A stretch of 64,000 nt of DNA. It comes from Nothophaeocryptopus gaeumannii. Lineage: Eukaryota; Ascomycota; Dothideomycetes; Mycosphaerellales; Mycosphaerellaceae. The DNA is taken from assembly GCA_031771865.1 (NCBI GenBank), contig JASISA010000002.1:62001-126000 (forward strand), read 5' to 3'. Below are positions 21,055 to 31,218 of the stretch, in pieces; positions within the stretch are counted from its first letter, which is position 1; each line of letters begins with the position of its first letter. The notes under the pieces were generated by a model. It saw only the letters and a program-made list of their open reading frames with translations, ran no database searches and was not told where the DNA came from. The position numbers were made by a program, and so were the translations under genes.

Positions 21055-21372
21055 ATGGCGGACAGCAATATTTGGCAGAAGAAGGTGGCTTTGAGCGATG
21101 ACAATGAGCTACCGACAGAGGTTCTACGACAGAGCAGGAGCGACAAGGATGTCACAGACAGTCAAACGCAACCCGGCATTCACAAGATCAAAGCCGTCAC
21201 TACGGTATGGACAACCACTGCATTGGTAATCGCCTACGTCCTCATCTGGCTTACCCACTTCGTCGAAGGCAGTCTATCGGGTACCCAATCAGCCAAAATC
21301 GAAAATGTCTACGTCCACATCAACATGGCTCGTCAGATCGATCTGAATGCAGTGTTCGCTATGTTCTACTAG
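21055..21372 (+). pseudogene. N-terminal fragment of a siderophore-iron MFS transporter joined to BTB-type sequence
   Basis: A 105-codon frame. Residues 1-73 match the cytosolic head and first helix of fungal siderophore transporters: HKIKAVTTVWTTTALVIAY followed by VLIWLTHFVEG. A normal protein has about 13 more helices, all missing. From about residue 90 the sequence changes to INMARQIDLNAVFAMFY, which leads into BTB/POZ-like sequence after the stop at 21370-21372. The frame is thus a chimaera of two unrelated genes made by deletion or rearrangement. Both parts lack what is needed for function. The transporter match is by recalled motif and was not searched. Confidence 0.6.
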
Positions 21373-21960
21373 ACTAGCGAGTGGTCGGACCCTATAATCA
21401 AGACCTCTACTAAGCATTTCAAGGTACACAAGGCGGTCGTAAGCGCTAAGTCACCCCTTTTCCGCAAAGTCTGCCAGTTGGGTTCGTCGACCCTTTACTC
21501 CGCTATATCTACGGCCTTAGCATTCTATAGGCTAGGTATAAGAGCAAGCCGTAAGATATGCATAGGTTGAGTTTCGTTGTGCTCACTTGCATCGATGTCG
21601 ACGTTGCCGCCGAGAAGGTATATCAGCAAATCGAGTCGAAACTAATAGCAGTAACTGAGACAAGATAGTATCAAGTCTTCGACCTTCGTGCTCCATCCTG
21701 TTAAGCGGCTCTTATACTCCTCCGCTATCGAAGCCTAGAAGCTCTAGTCCAAGTAGGCCTTCGCCTCTAATATAACGACTTCCGGTACATCGAGCCGGAA
21801 TTGTATAAGGGAATTATCGCCTAGACTACAATTCGGTTGAAGGAGATCGTGAGTAATAGCACTGCGCTGGAATTGTTGTTCTCGTGCCGGGACTATCTCA
21901 AGAATGTGATCAAACACGCGACTAACAGCCGGGTCTAGGGCGTGGTGGTAAGAGGATTGG
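21330..21960 (+). pseudogene. Degenerate BTB/POZ-domain gene relic
   Basis: Directly after the TAG at 21370 the same frame reads TSEWSDPIIKTSTKHFKVHK and AVVSAKSPLFRKVC, the first strand-helix unit of a BTB/POZ domain (consensus 'SDLTI...FKVHKAVVSSRSPFF'). Further on, after several stops and shifts, IDVDVAAEKVYQQIESKL (near 21592-21645) matches the distal BTB helix that typically contains 'A-D-KY'. The sequence in between is unusually rich in TA steps and in TAG/TAA codons, as expected from RIP-type C-to-T change at CpA. No functional product is possible. BTB proteins normally act as dimerisation or cullin-adaptor modules. Confidence 0.6.
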
Positions 21961-22360
21961 TGGACGAGTGTTCGAGGGATGACGGACGTAGAGCGGGTGC
22001 GCTTGCAGGAAAGCGAGAGTGCTTATGATGCGTCAGAGTTCGCAGAGAACGATCCAGAGGAACAAAAGAAAGAGAGGGCGTAATCACATGCGAGAAACGC
22101 TGATACGGCCAATCTCACAATCAACAGCCGTCTCTATCAAAAGAGCAGCCGTCTTTGCCATTATTCGCATATCAAATGTTAAACAATGGTAGTGGTATCT
22201 GGCAGCTCGCTCCCAATTACGCCGTATCCGCATCATGCCCAGTTGCGCTCCCAACCTCGCTATCAAGGATTTTATCTGTCCTAAACAAATGAAAGCAAGA
22301 AGCTGTAAGTATCAGCTGAGTCCAGTCAGTCAAACAACCAGAACCCGCCTCCTTCCAAGC
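21961..22360. other. Gene-free region between the BTB relic and the KAR9 3' end
   Basis: Composition returns to background and no gene is seen. Confidence 0.35.
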
Positions 22361-25300
22361 CTAAGGCCTCCACTTCGGCCTCAAACTATCCTTCCCGCTC
22401 TCGTCAACATCTCCCAACCGGCTCCTCATACCCATCCTACTACCAGGCAACATCGAACTTCGCCTCCCGCTCGCAGCAGCACTAGGCGGTCTCCGCAAGT
22501 GGTGACGAGCAGGAGACTCGTTGTCAGCCTCATTGCCATCAGTCACTGCCGGGGCGCTAGCCTTCAACTCCTTGTCTCTTGCTGGGAGCAATGAGCTCTG
22601 TCTCCCACTGGCCACTCTCGAGCCAGATCGCAGAGCAGGGGCCGATGCCTTGCTTGTTAGACTCTGTCGTGGTCTCGACGGCGTAGGAAGATGCGAGTTC
22701 GCTACGGGCAGGCTGGATTTCCTTGACGTAGCCATACTCGTCGACGGTCGAGGAAGGGAAGATGGCGGACCGTCAGGCGTAGGGGCGCTGACAATCCTAT
22801 GAATGGTCCGCGGCATAGCTGGTGTGCCAGTGCTGGCTGCTAGTCCAGAGCGGAGGTAGTGATGTTTGGGCGTAACAGGTTGCTTCGCATAAGGGCTGGG
22901 CTCGTATGCACACAGAGGTCGGAAGTCTCTGCTATCTGACTTCATGGCATTGATGAAGCGCGGCTTGTTGCTGGCCGGTGCAGGGTCAGGTCGATGAGGC
23001 CACATGGGTTGCTTCGAGGGGGTTTGAAGGGAGACCGAGCGTAAATTCGCTTGTAGATCCGAGATCGACTTCTTCGGGAGTAGACTCCGCTTGGGTATCG
23101 AGCTTGGCGTCAAGGTGTTTCGGTCGTTGGGTTTGCTGCTGCTGTTCCTCAGCTTGATGTTAGTGAGAGGCGTTGGCGTTCGTGACCCAAAACTGCCTCT
23201 ATGGCTGTCGCCGATGACACTGCTCGCAGACGAACTGCCTGGCGTGTCCACGCCTAGACTGCTGGCGATCGATCGCTCTGTTGAAACGACGGTCGATACA
23301 GAATCCCTCAGGTTCTTGTCTCGATTCTCAGCGTTCGTCAGCTCCTCCTTGATGTCCTTCAAGGCAATGTCCATTTGAGCCATCTCACTTTGGAGGTCTG
23401 TCCACCGTCTTTTCATATCGCTCTGCAACCTCAAGATTTCGCCATTGACAGTGAGTCGATCCGTAACGCCTCGGTCAATGATAGCCAGCACCCGCTCAAT
23501 GGCAGGTCCATAATGTCTGTTCTTTTGCTCGTAATTCTCAACCTTGTTCTGCATCACCTGAACATTCCCGTGTTGTTCATTGGCATCAATTGCGTCCTTC
23601 AATTTCTGAAAGCTGCGTGTGATGGACTCGCACATCTTCAGTGCTTGGCGACCTGCGTTGCGGAATACAGTGATCCATCGATCTTCACCGAGCTCCCTTC
23701 TCAGTGACTCAGCATCCGCTTCCAACCTCTTCCATTGGCTCTCCATCTGGTCTCGTCTTTGGTCGAGATCCTCACACGCACTTGGGAAAATCGAGCTGCC
23801 GCGCGCCTGGAAAGTCGATAGTCCGATCGGCATGAAGTCCAACGATGCGCGGAGCGGTTGCATTCGTGCAAACAATGCCAGTAAGCTTGCATCCTCCCTA
23901 TCTTGCTGCGCTGGAGGTGTCGGCGGCGGCGCTGTTGCAAATGCCATCATGCTCAAACGGTTGTTTTGTCTGAGCCGGGTTCCGCCAGGCTGCTCCTCGA
24001 CAATAGTCTCCAACTCGCTGATATCGATGCTGTCCTTTGACGAAAGAACACTCTCCGATCCTTGGTGACGGTTCTCTTCCATCTCAAATACCAGTCGATG
24101 CAACCCTTCCATCTCTTGTGAGATCTCGCCAAGTACATCGTCCCACAGTTTCTGCCATTCCATGGCAGTCTCCACTTGATCCTTGACGCCTTTCAACGTA
24201 TCTTTGATCTTCTTCCAACTCGTGACGATGTCTTCCATCTGCTTGACACTCTGCAGAACCTCATCCGTAGAGAGCAGTGCCATGTCGTCTCGAGTCTGCA
24301 GTCGCTCAATGGACAGGATGTAGACTTCGACCAGCCGTTGAAATCGATTTATTGCCTTATCGACATCTTCAATACCTTCCCTACCGCCAGCAGCTGCCCA
24401 TTCGACATCGTCTTCCGCGTTGAGGCCTTCGAGCACATCATGTGCTTTCGCAATCCACATGCGTATTTGCTCTGATGCATCAGTCAGCGCCTTGGCTGCT
24501 TCCGTCGAAGTCGGTATTGACGATATTCTCTTGGCCAAAGAGTCCGCGTCTGGAAGACGCATGGAAGTCAGTTGCGCAAGCTGGCCCGTGAAGCTAGCGC
24601 GACCCAACGTGTAGACCGAGTTGGCCCTGGAAAGAGTCGGCCGGAATTCACCACTGCTGGCACTCAGATCCTCTGAGCTTCCGTGCCAGATCTGCGAGTT
24701 GTTCTCCATCTTGCCGTTGGCATACGGACTTGTTCCGTTTTCTAGCCCATTCGCGTTCGCAGCGCCCGCAACAGTGGGTGTATGGTCTGTTCTCGGTGTG
24801 CTAGGCGCAGAAGCACTCGCTGTCCTCCTTCTACCCTCGTTTGGTCTCGCAGAAGTAGTTATTGGTCGAGGACTCAGCGGCTCCTTCGTCCTCAGATCCA
24901 GCCTCGTCTTCCCACAATCAGGCAGGCGGTATTTATTCGTATCCACCAGTGAAGCCTCCCTCTTCAAATGCTCGTCTTCGGTATCACTCGCCGCCAGCGC
25001 GTCGCTTATATCGATAACCGAGCTGGGCGCAAAGCTCGCACAGCTGTTGTACCCCTCAAATTCGGATTCTTCAAAACCACTTCCACTCGCCTCATTGTCC
25101 GTGAACACAGGGCCACCACTTAATCTCACGCCACCGCCAATAACGGGCATCATCCACTGGCCGTGACACTCGTTGGTACTTAATTTCTCCCTCCCAGCCC
25201 TTGTCCCACGTCCGATCAGACCCTCCGCACGCTCGAGCGCCTGCTGCCGTGCGAGCTGCTCGAGACTGGCGAGTTGCGAATCGGGAATGCGGCCAATGCT

Positions 25301-25693
25301 GTTTTGCTGCTGCGAATGGCGGCGCTGGGCCGCCTCTCTCTTCGAACGGCGCTGCTCTTCGAGGCGGCGGAGTCGAGCGATGAGGCCAGACGACAGGCGT
25401 TTATTCGGACGCGGGTGCACAGTTTGGGCTGTTATTGCAATGGTTGGTAGCTGGTCGGGATATTGCTGTTTGAGGTCGTGAGGTGGGAGACCGGGGTATC
25501 CTGTGATAGCAGAGCAGGATTGGGACGCCGCGGTGTCAATGGTAGGGAGCGGAACCGGTGTATGTGGTGGTGAAGGGGGAGGTGCGGGCTGGCAATGGGA
25601 CATACACTGCCTGTCGCCGTTGTCGTGTCGGTGGTCGAAGGTTGTGGCTGGCTCTTGCGAGTCCAACTGCAACTGCGTCTGTGTGCCTGCCAT
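22361..25693 (-). CDS. KAR9: Kar9-family spindle-positioning protein
   Basis: The ATG at 25693 (MAGTQTQLQLDSQEP) gives 1110 residues without introns. The frame stays open upstream to 26065 but that part has leader-like and random composition and is taken as 5'UTR. After a proline/serine-rich head, the helical Kar9 domain begins near residue 380: LAKRISSIPTSTEAAKAL, then RMWIAKAHDVLEGLNAEDDVEW, VDKAINRFQRLVEVYILSIERL (read in parts), EDIVTSWKKIKDTLKGVKDQ and EWQKLWDDVLGEISQEME, to about 730. The C-terminal third is basic and serine/proline-rich and contains TPSSIPKR, a match to the SxIP motif used to bind EB1/Bim1 at microtubule plus ends. In yeasts Kar9 links Bim1-loaded microtubules to myosin for spindle orientation; that role is inferred here. 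Confidence 0.88.
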   Translation of the reverse strand: MAGTQTQLQLDSQEPATTFDHRHDNGDRQCMSHCQPAPPPSPPHTPVPLPTIDTAASQSCSAITGYPGLPPHDLKQQYPDQLPTIAITAQTVHPRPNKRLSSGLIARLRRLEEQRRSKREAAQRRHSQQQNSIGRIPDSQLASLEQLARQQALERAEGLIGRGTRAGREKLSTNECHGQWMMPVIGGGVRLSGGPVFTDNEASGSGFEESEFEGYNSCASFAPSSVIDISDALAASDTEDEHLKREASLVDTNKYRLPDCGKTRLDLRTKEPLSPRPITTSARPNEGRRRTASASAPSTPRTDHTPTVAGAANANGLENGTSPYANGKMENNSQIWHGSSEDLSASSGEFRPTLSRANSVYTLGRASFTGQLAQLTSMRLPDADSLAKRISSIPTSTEAAKALTDASEQIRMWIAKAHDVLEGLNAEDDVEWAAAGGREGIEDVDKAINRFQRLVEVYILSIERLQTRDDMALLSTDEVLQSVKQMEDIVTSWKKIKDTLKGVKDQVETAMEWQKLWDDVLGEISQEMEGLHRLVFEMEENRHQGSESVLSSKDSIDISELETIVEEQPGGTRLRQNNRLSMMAFATAPPPTPPAQQDREDASLLALFARMQPLRASLDFMPIGLSTFQARGSSIFPSACEDLDQRRDQMESQWKRLEADAESLRRELGEDRWITVFRNAGRQALKMCESITRSFQKLKDAIDANEQHGNVQVMQNKVENYEQKNRHYGPAIERVLAIIDRGVTDRLTVNGEILRLQSDMKRRWTDLQSEMAQMDIALKDIKEELTNAENRDKNLRDSVSTVVSTERSIASSLGVDTPGSSSASSVIGDSHRGSFGSRTPTPLTNIKLRNSSSKPNDRNTLTPSSIPKRSLLPKKSISDLQANLRSVSLQTPSKQPMWPHRPDPAPASNKPRFINAMKSDSRDFRPLCAYEPSPYAKQPVTPKHHYLRSGLAASTGTPAMPRTIHRIVSAPTPDGPPSSLPRPSTSMATSRKSSLPVANSHLPTPSRPRQSLTSKASAPALRSGSRVASGRQSSLLPARDKELKASAPAVTDGNEADNESPARHHLRRPPSAAASGRRSSMLPGSRMGMRSRLGDVDESGKDSLRPKWRP

Positions 25694-26902
25694 GGGCGCG
25701 AAAGTCAATACTTGTCGGGCTGTCGCGGTACTTGTTGCTGCATATAGGAGGATGCTTGTATGCTTGTTGACATCAAGGCGTCTGCCTGCTGCATATGCAA
25801 ACAACAACAAAACAATCGTGCATGGCGGACTTGATGTACTGTACTCCTCTCCCCTTTCTTGGTGCAACGACGTACAACGCTGCCAGACCCGTGGGATTCT
25901 GTGCGGTACACGCAAGGGAAGCCTGATGGAAGGCTTCTGTGGTTCCGACTCACCTCTCACGCCAGCGGAGCCATGCTCATACCGCCTCTCTCTCCTCTCC
26001 ACGTCGCTTGTCGACTGTCTCTGTCTCGGATAGACGCAGCTCTCCACTCCACTCGAACCCTTCAAAAGGCGTCCAGGGAGTCGCCTCGTTGTTGTTGATG
26101 CCCCTCAGGTACCTCGCAACGAGTGGACAGCTCCGCCGAAGGATGCCACGGATGCTTGTTTGTTTCAGAGCTCCGACAGGTCGCCGATCGAAGTCTATTT
26201 GCAGTGGGAGACGCGCTTGAGGAAAGGCGTGACGGTGATGACAGGGATAGCCTGAGATCGGTACTTTCTTCCGATCGGTTGGTTTGAAGGCGTGCTGCTG
26301 CGGTGATTGTCGATATTTTTGGAGGGACATCAGGGACATCATCGTGCAGACAGCAGGCATGCTCATGTTCAATTGCTCGTGATGCAAGGCACACATACAC
26401 AGCTGTGTAGCCAATGCGTTCAGACTTCACTGATTCTTCTCGTCACTGCCACAAACGGCCGACCAGCAAGTCATGATCAATGCTTCACCGAGTAGTCGAA
26501 CTCAACCATCCTGACCCTGACAATGACATCCACTTCATCCTCACCAAAACGTGGTGAGGGCTTCTTGATTAAGCAAGAGCTATTCGGGAGCTGTCTCGAT
26601 CTGACCATAGCACAGCACGAAACCAAAGGAAACCAATCCTGCTTCCATGCATGACCAGCCGTGTCAGGGGCTTCATGGTCCTGAAACTGCCCACCAAACC
26701 AATCTTTGTCGCGATCCATCGACGCGCTTGAGGGGTATCACATCTCATCTTATCTCTCCAAAATATTCTTATTGCCAACGAAAGTCCGCCCATACCGCCG
26801 CGTATTCCTCTCGGACTTCCACGCGAAGCTGTCTTCCTCCGAAATATCTGCCAGGGCAGGGGACCAATGTCTCTTACTATGCCGGAAACTGGTCCGAGCC
26901 TC
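25694..26902. other. KAR9 promoter/5'UTR and downstream region of the next gene
   Basis: The minus-strand KAR9 frame stays open to 26065, probably by chance in C/T-rich leader sequence. Beyond it I see only overlapping short frames. No separate gene is supported. Confidence 0.4.
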
Positions 26903-28660
26903 CTAAGCCGGGATCGCATTCTCCTTATCTGCATCATCGACGACCTTCTCTTCTTTCAACTCGTCAGAGCTAGAGCCGGAACTTGCCTCGCTGTCAGGAT
27001 GGACGTCGATTTTGAACTCCGGTGGCTTCTTTCGTTCCTGTGCTTGGGCCTCTTGCCTCCATTCTTCAGTCAACTCTGAACGCACGCCCTGACACCACTT
27101 GAAGATGGCTTCATCAAATGCTTTCCAGGTCGCTTCGTCTCTGCCGTGAACTATGTCGAGAGCTCCGATGGTAAATTTGATCTCCCACCGGAGCTCTGCG
27201 GCTTTAGCCCAATATCGCAGGTTGTCTGCCATTCGGTACGGCTTCGCTACATCGGTATGCCAGGTCTTGATCTCGTCGAACTTTCGTTTTGACTTAGCAA
27301 CGCATGCGTTATGCATCTTCACGAGTCGCTGACCGTCCTGAAGGGCTTTGAGGAAATCGGTCGGAAACTGCCCATCCTCTGTCATCTCTGGCCATTTCGG
27401 CAGAGACGGCTCGTCCTGGTCAAAGGATTTCAGGAACAACCACTCCCTCTCTCGTTCTCTCCCCGTCCAGTCACCCTCTCGCCAGACCATAGCTTCACGC
27501 TCGGCCTGCTCCTCCTGCTCAAGCTGCTCCTCCTTCTTCAGCAGCTTGTCGATGCTCTCGATCCAGATGATGATCTCAGTGAGCTCGGTCAAACGAATAC
27601 CACCCCTGAAATTCCGACCCGCCATCCGTTTGAGCGTATCCAAGGTGTTGTAAAGGTCCTTTCGCAGATCTCGCTCTGAGCGGATGCTGTATAGCTTGTG
27701 AGGATTGGTGTGTGCTGTGTAGTAGTTTTTCGCTGCTCGTATGGCGAGAGTGATTAGATCAAGGAGGTGGAGACCCTGAATCTCATGGTATGCGCTGTTG
27801 TCTGCGGCGTTCTGGTTATCGCCGCCTGCAGGCTGCTTCTGCGATTCCTCCAGCACTTTGAGCGCATCTTGCAGGGCTTCCTTAAGCTCTCTTCTCAATA
27901 CTGGCATGTCCGGAAGCGGCTCTGTGTACTCAGGCTTGACCTTGTAAGTGCTGACTGTTGGTGGAAGCATGTTTGGGTCGGTCGGGTCCCAGGTTTCCTC
28001 AAACTCCATCTCCGTTGGGCTTTGCACTGTGTCCGTTCCAGATTCTGAGACAGCATAAGCAGAGTTCGTGTCCCCCAGATTGAAGCTCGCGATCTGAAAG
28101 TCTGCGTCACTTCCACTTGCCGCTCTCCTCGGCTGCTCAGTGTCCATGCTAAGACCAACAAACTCGCGTCCTGGGTAAAGCTTGGTCTTTCGCTTGTCCT
28201 TGTCACCTCTCGCCAGCTGTGCACCTTTCCCATCCAGAAGCCCTGTTCTCGCGAAGTAATACTGCATATGCGCAATTGATCCTAAGCTCATGACACTGTC
28301 GCGATTCCGGGCAGAATCAGCGAACGCAGTGCCTTGAGGACGCATGTAGCCCCTGCGGCGTATGACAGTAGCCCCGCCATCTGAAAGTCTCGAGGGTCTT
28401 GATCGTAGTGAGTGGGTCGATGCGGTCGTGCTCGATTCGCATACTGAGCTGGTCGGCGTAGAAACGGATCGATCGAGATTAGGTATTGCATCCAAGGCTC
28501 GCGAAGGACTGACGCTCGGTGAGGGAGACGAGGGTCGCTGGTCCGGACTTGCCACTTGCGAAGCTGGCGGCGAAGGAGTGATATCGCTCGGTGGTCTCCC
28601 GTCGGTAGGTAATGCTTCTGCTCCTACAGCAGCGACACCTTCACTCGTCGGCTCGGCCAT
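26903..28660 (-). CDS. Conserved fungal protein of unknown function
   Basis: From the ATG at 28660 (MAEPTSEGVAAVG) the product has 585 residues; a further 40 codons are open upstream but look noncoding. The N-terminal 110 residues are low-complexity proline/serine. Next comes a well-structured block with RRRGYMRPQGTAFADSARNR and DSVMSLGSIAHMQYYFARTG, then LDGKGAQLA, a style I associate with a protein conserved across filamentous ascomycetes but lacking a named domain. The middle has an acidic stretch and MPVLRRELKEALQDALKVLEE; the C-terminal half is helical and rich in tryptophan and charge (KSFDQDEPSLPKWPEMTEDG, YWAKAAELRWEIKFTIG) and ends in an acidic tail. No membrane segment or signal peptide is seen. 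Role unknown. It is convergent with nothing nearby and shares strand with KAR9. Confidence 0.75.
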   Translation of the reverse strand: MAEPTSEGVAAVGAEALPTDGRPPSDITPSPPASQVASPDQRPSSPSPSVSPSRALDAIPNLDRSVSTPTSSVCESSTTASTHSLRSRPSRLSDGGATVIRRRGYMRPQGTAFADSARNRDSVMSLGSIAHMQYYFARTGLLDGKGAQLARGDKDKRKTKLYPGREFVGLSMDTEQPRRAASGSDADFQIASFNLGDTNSAYAVSESGTDTVQSPTEMEFEETWDPTDPNMLPPTVSTYKVKPEYTEPLPDMPVLRRELKEALQDALKVLEESQKQPAGGDNQNAADNSAYHEIQGLHLLDLITLAIRAAKNYYTAHTNPHKLYSIRSERDLRKDLYNTLDTLKRMAGRNFRGGIRLTELTEIIIWIESIDKLLKKEEQLEQEEQAEREAMVWREGDWTGREREREWLFLKSFDQDEPSLPKWPEMTEDGQFPTDFLKALQDGQRLVKMHNACVAKSKRKFDEIKTWHTDVAKPYRMADNLRYWAKAAELRWEIKFTIGALDIVHGRDEATWKAFDEAIFKWCQGVRSELTEEWRQEAQAQERKKPPEFKIDVHPDSEASSGSSSDELKEEKVVDDADKENAIPA

Positions 28661-30452
28661 TTCTGGGACGCTCTCTTCGGCGCGAGGTGAAGTCAATGGC
28701 TGAACGACTTCGACTGCGGTGCAACAGTTGTCGCTTGATTTGTGTGGAGCTGCGATTGCCTGTATGCAGGGATACGACACCCCTGAGTTGATGTGAACGA
28801 GGGTCGTCCTTCTCGAACAATCTCGCGATCCCGAGGCCGTCGACTGCCGATATCACACGGTCCTGGCCCAACTGCTGTCCATACCAAACGACCTGCGCTG
28901 CTGTTCGTTGGCAGGAGTGAGGTGTTGTTTGGTCGACGAACAGACGGGCGAGCGCACCGCAGTCGTTAAGATGGATGGCCGTTATGATTTCCCCATCAAC
29001 GTGACGCTGAACTCTATGTGAGGCGATACCATACACAGGTACACTGCCAAGACTGCAAGCATATGCAGGGGCAGGAACGAGGCGTTGTTTTCAGAACTTC
29101 GCGCATCGAATCAAGCGATCCGCCGAGCGTCACGGGCCGAGAGTCTAAATACGCGACAGGCCCGTGTTCGTGGTGTCCTGGTGTCCTGGTGTCCTTTGTG
29201 AGCGGACGACACCTTGCCACAGAACTCTTCTTCGCAAATTCCATCACACGCCTGACCGCGATTTCAGGAAGATCTACGCCGCCATCGCGCACAGGGTATA
29301 CAGCTCAACCGACCACCCTTCGTCAGCATCGGTCGCCGAGACCGCTTCGGATATCCGTTCATGCTTTCCCCAATCACCGAAGCGACGAGCATACAACTAT
29401 GCAAGACGATACTCTCGAGACGGCTTGCTTCGGGGGCGGCTGCTGGAGATGTTGCAGTGCTGGGCCTACGAAATGAGCTCTCTCAGTGCCAGTCTTGTGG
29501 TCACAAAGTATTGCCTGTCGATCGCCCCGGATGAGCCGCCACACTGTTACAGCAATCACCACGTCGGCAAGCTTGTCAGAAGTTTGCAAGATGATGCACC
29601 TGAGCCGGATACCCCACGTACCTTGCTCACATGGAAATCATGATCCGAGAGGTGAGACTGCCACGAAGGCCGAGGCCGTGTGCCGCTGCGCAGGACCCGA
29701 TGTTCGACTGTCTTGAGAATAGAGCTCATCGAGGCATGTCGAGCGAGCGGCAGTAGCCAACAGCAAGCAAGTACCGGCATACCATGCGAACCACGCAAGA
29801 TTTATGCTACATGACTTCACCGATCTTGCATTCTGAAACGGAAGGAACCACTGCCTAGTGGAGCATGTGCACGCAGTCCTGTGACGACTCAACACATGAC
29901 GATGAAGAGCGTCTCCATGGGCATCAACGACCGTAGTAGTGCTCCAAAGCTCGTGGCTCTCCCAACTTCCCCTCTCTGTCATGCCGCGACCGGGAATCCG
30001 GTTCGCCTCAGTCGGAGGTCAGGCAGCAATGTGTTCAAAGCTCATCATTTTCATAGCAGGGTTGGATGGTTTCACAGCTGCATTATGCACGTCGATCGCA
30101 CCTCGTGACTTTTCCCGCGACCAAGATTCGAGCGACTGCCCTCGCAGACACCCATACTACATCCCAGATTCTCGCATCGTCGGGTGGCAATGGACGATAG
30201 CTTTCTTGTTCTTTAGAGGCGCTATCGCTGCCGCAGTGATGATGTGGACACCTGCCCGGTAGATCAATTGTAGCTCGAGATTGCCTTTTATACAGCCTTC
30301 ATAGGACGCAGCGGAGCGACTGAAGTTACTCGGTACATCGGACCCTAGCTCTTCAAAACCATCGACAGTCAGTCGGAGCTACGTCGTCTGCTCATTACTG
30401 GACCGAAGAGCCTACATTCAATACATCTCAGTCGACATCGTCAAAGGAACAG
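28661..30452. other. Mostly gene-free stretch of 1.8 kb
   Basis: Several overlapping frames of 60-160 codons occur on both strands around 28.7-29.8 kb but none shows leader, domain or consistent composition. One 77-codon frame (30029-30262) has two hydrophobic stretches and is discussed among rejected items. A short tandem repeat lies at 29171. Confidence 0.4.
29171..29194. repeat. Three tandem copies of TGGTGTCC
   Basis: An eight-base unit repeated three times without interruption in noncoding DNA. Confidence 0.8.
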
Positions 30453-30770
30453 ATGCCTTCATCTGAGGCGGGCAAGCCCTCAAATTTCCTCCAGGCGTCA
30501 CTGATCATGGGCGCCGGTGTGGTAGGTTTAATCTTATTCGGGCGTGGAGTCCGACGACAACACACCGCCAAAGCCACGACCGATGCTATCAAGTCACCGA
30601 ACGTCGAGACCATAAAGCCATCGAAGAGAGATCGACCGCATCACGGGAAGGGTGGCGAAGAGAACAAGGTCTTGAAGCATTGCTTCGGAACTGAACATTA
30701 CGACCGCGACAAGCGTAGAGAGGAGAATAGGGTCTTGAGGAGATGTGCTGGACGAGAGAGGCGGTCATGA
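30453..30770 (+). CDS. Hypothetical small membrane protein
   Basis: A 105-residue frame with a short polar start, one hydrophobic segment (FLQASLIMGAGVVGLILFGRG, in parts LIMGAGVVGLILFG, residues about 17-30) and a long basic tail. The tail contains two related units, EENKVLKHCFGTEH and EENRVLRRCAGRER, which suggests an internal duplication. The layout (N-terminal anchor, basic hydrophilic body) would suit a mitochondrial or ER tail-out protein. I do not recognise a family. The internal repeat and absence of alternative frames favour a real gene, but evidence is modest. Confidence 0.4.
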   Translation: MPSSEAGKPSNFLQASLIMGAGVVGLILFGRGVRRQHTAKATTDAIKSPNVETIKPSKRDRPHHGKGGEENKVLKHCFGTEHYDRDKRREENRVLRRCAGRERRS

Positions 30771-31218
30771 TGACTCCAGGTTTTGATTCGCAGGTGGTAA
30801 GAGATGGTCTTACGGTCAAAGCATGACTTGTACAAAGCAAATCGGGAGGAGAGAGTTCATTTGTATCAACGATGCTTTTGCAACTGCTACCACTTTCTTG
30901 ATGCGTGGTATCTTCATCATGCATCGATGAAAGGACCTCAGCCTTGAGCTGCTGATATGACCAGAAAGCAGCAAGCAAAGCCAATCATCTCAAAAATGCC
31001 ACCCAAGCAAACAACCAAACTCCGTGTTCAAAATGCACAAATCATTGAGCGCTCCCCTCCTATGCTCATCCGTCTCTGCGATCTCGAAGCCCCCTCACTT
31101 TGCCGAATTCAAGTTTGTTTTGCACAGTCAGTACTATTACCTTCGAGAACGTCATGACGTGGTCAAACTTACGATTCCACATGCTCCTGCTGATCATCCC
31201 CATGGTCCCATCACGGCC
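30771..31218. other. Intergenic region
   Basis: No gene supported; convergent 3' ends of the small membrane-protein gene and the gene at 31219-31741. Confidence 0.4.

Noticed and set aside
25694..26065. In-frame upstream extension of the KAR9 frame by 124 codons
   Set aside because: It begins at a TTG, has random-looking composition unlike Kar9 heads, and the first ATG with coherent protein sequence is at 25693; treated as 5'UTR.
30029..30262. 77-codon plus-strand frame with two hydrophobic stretches
   Set aside because: Could be a tiny membrane protein, but there is no repeat, cysteine pattern or intron signal, and frames of this size are common in the surrounding noncoding DNA.
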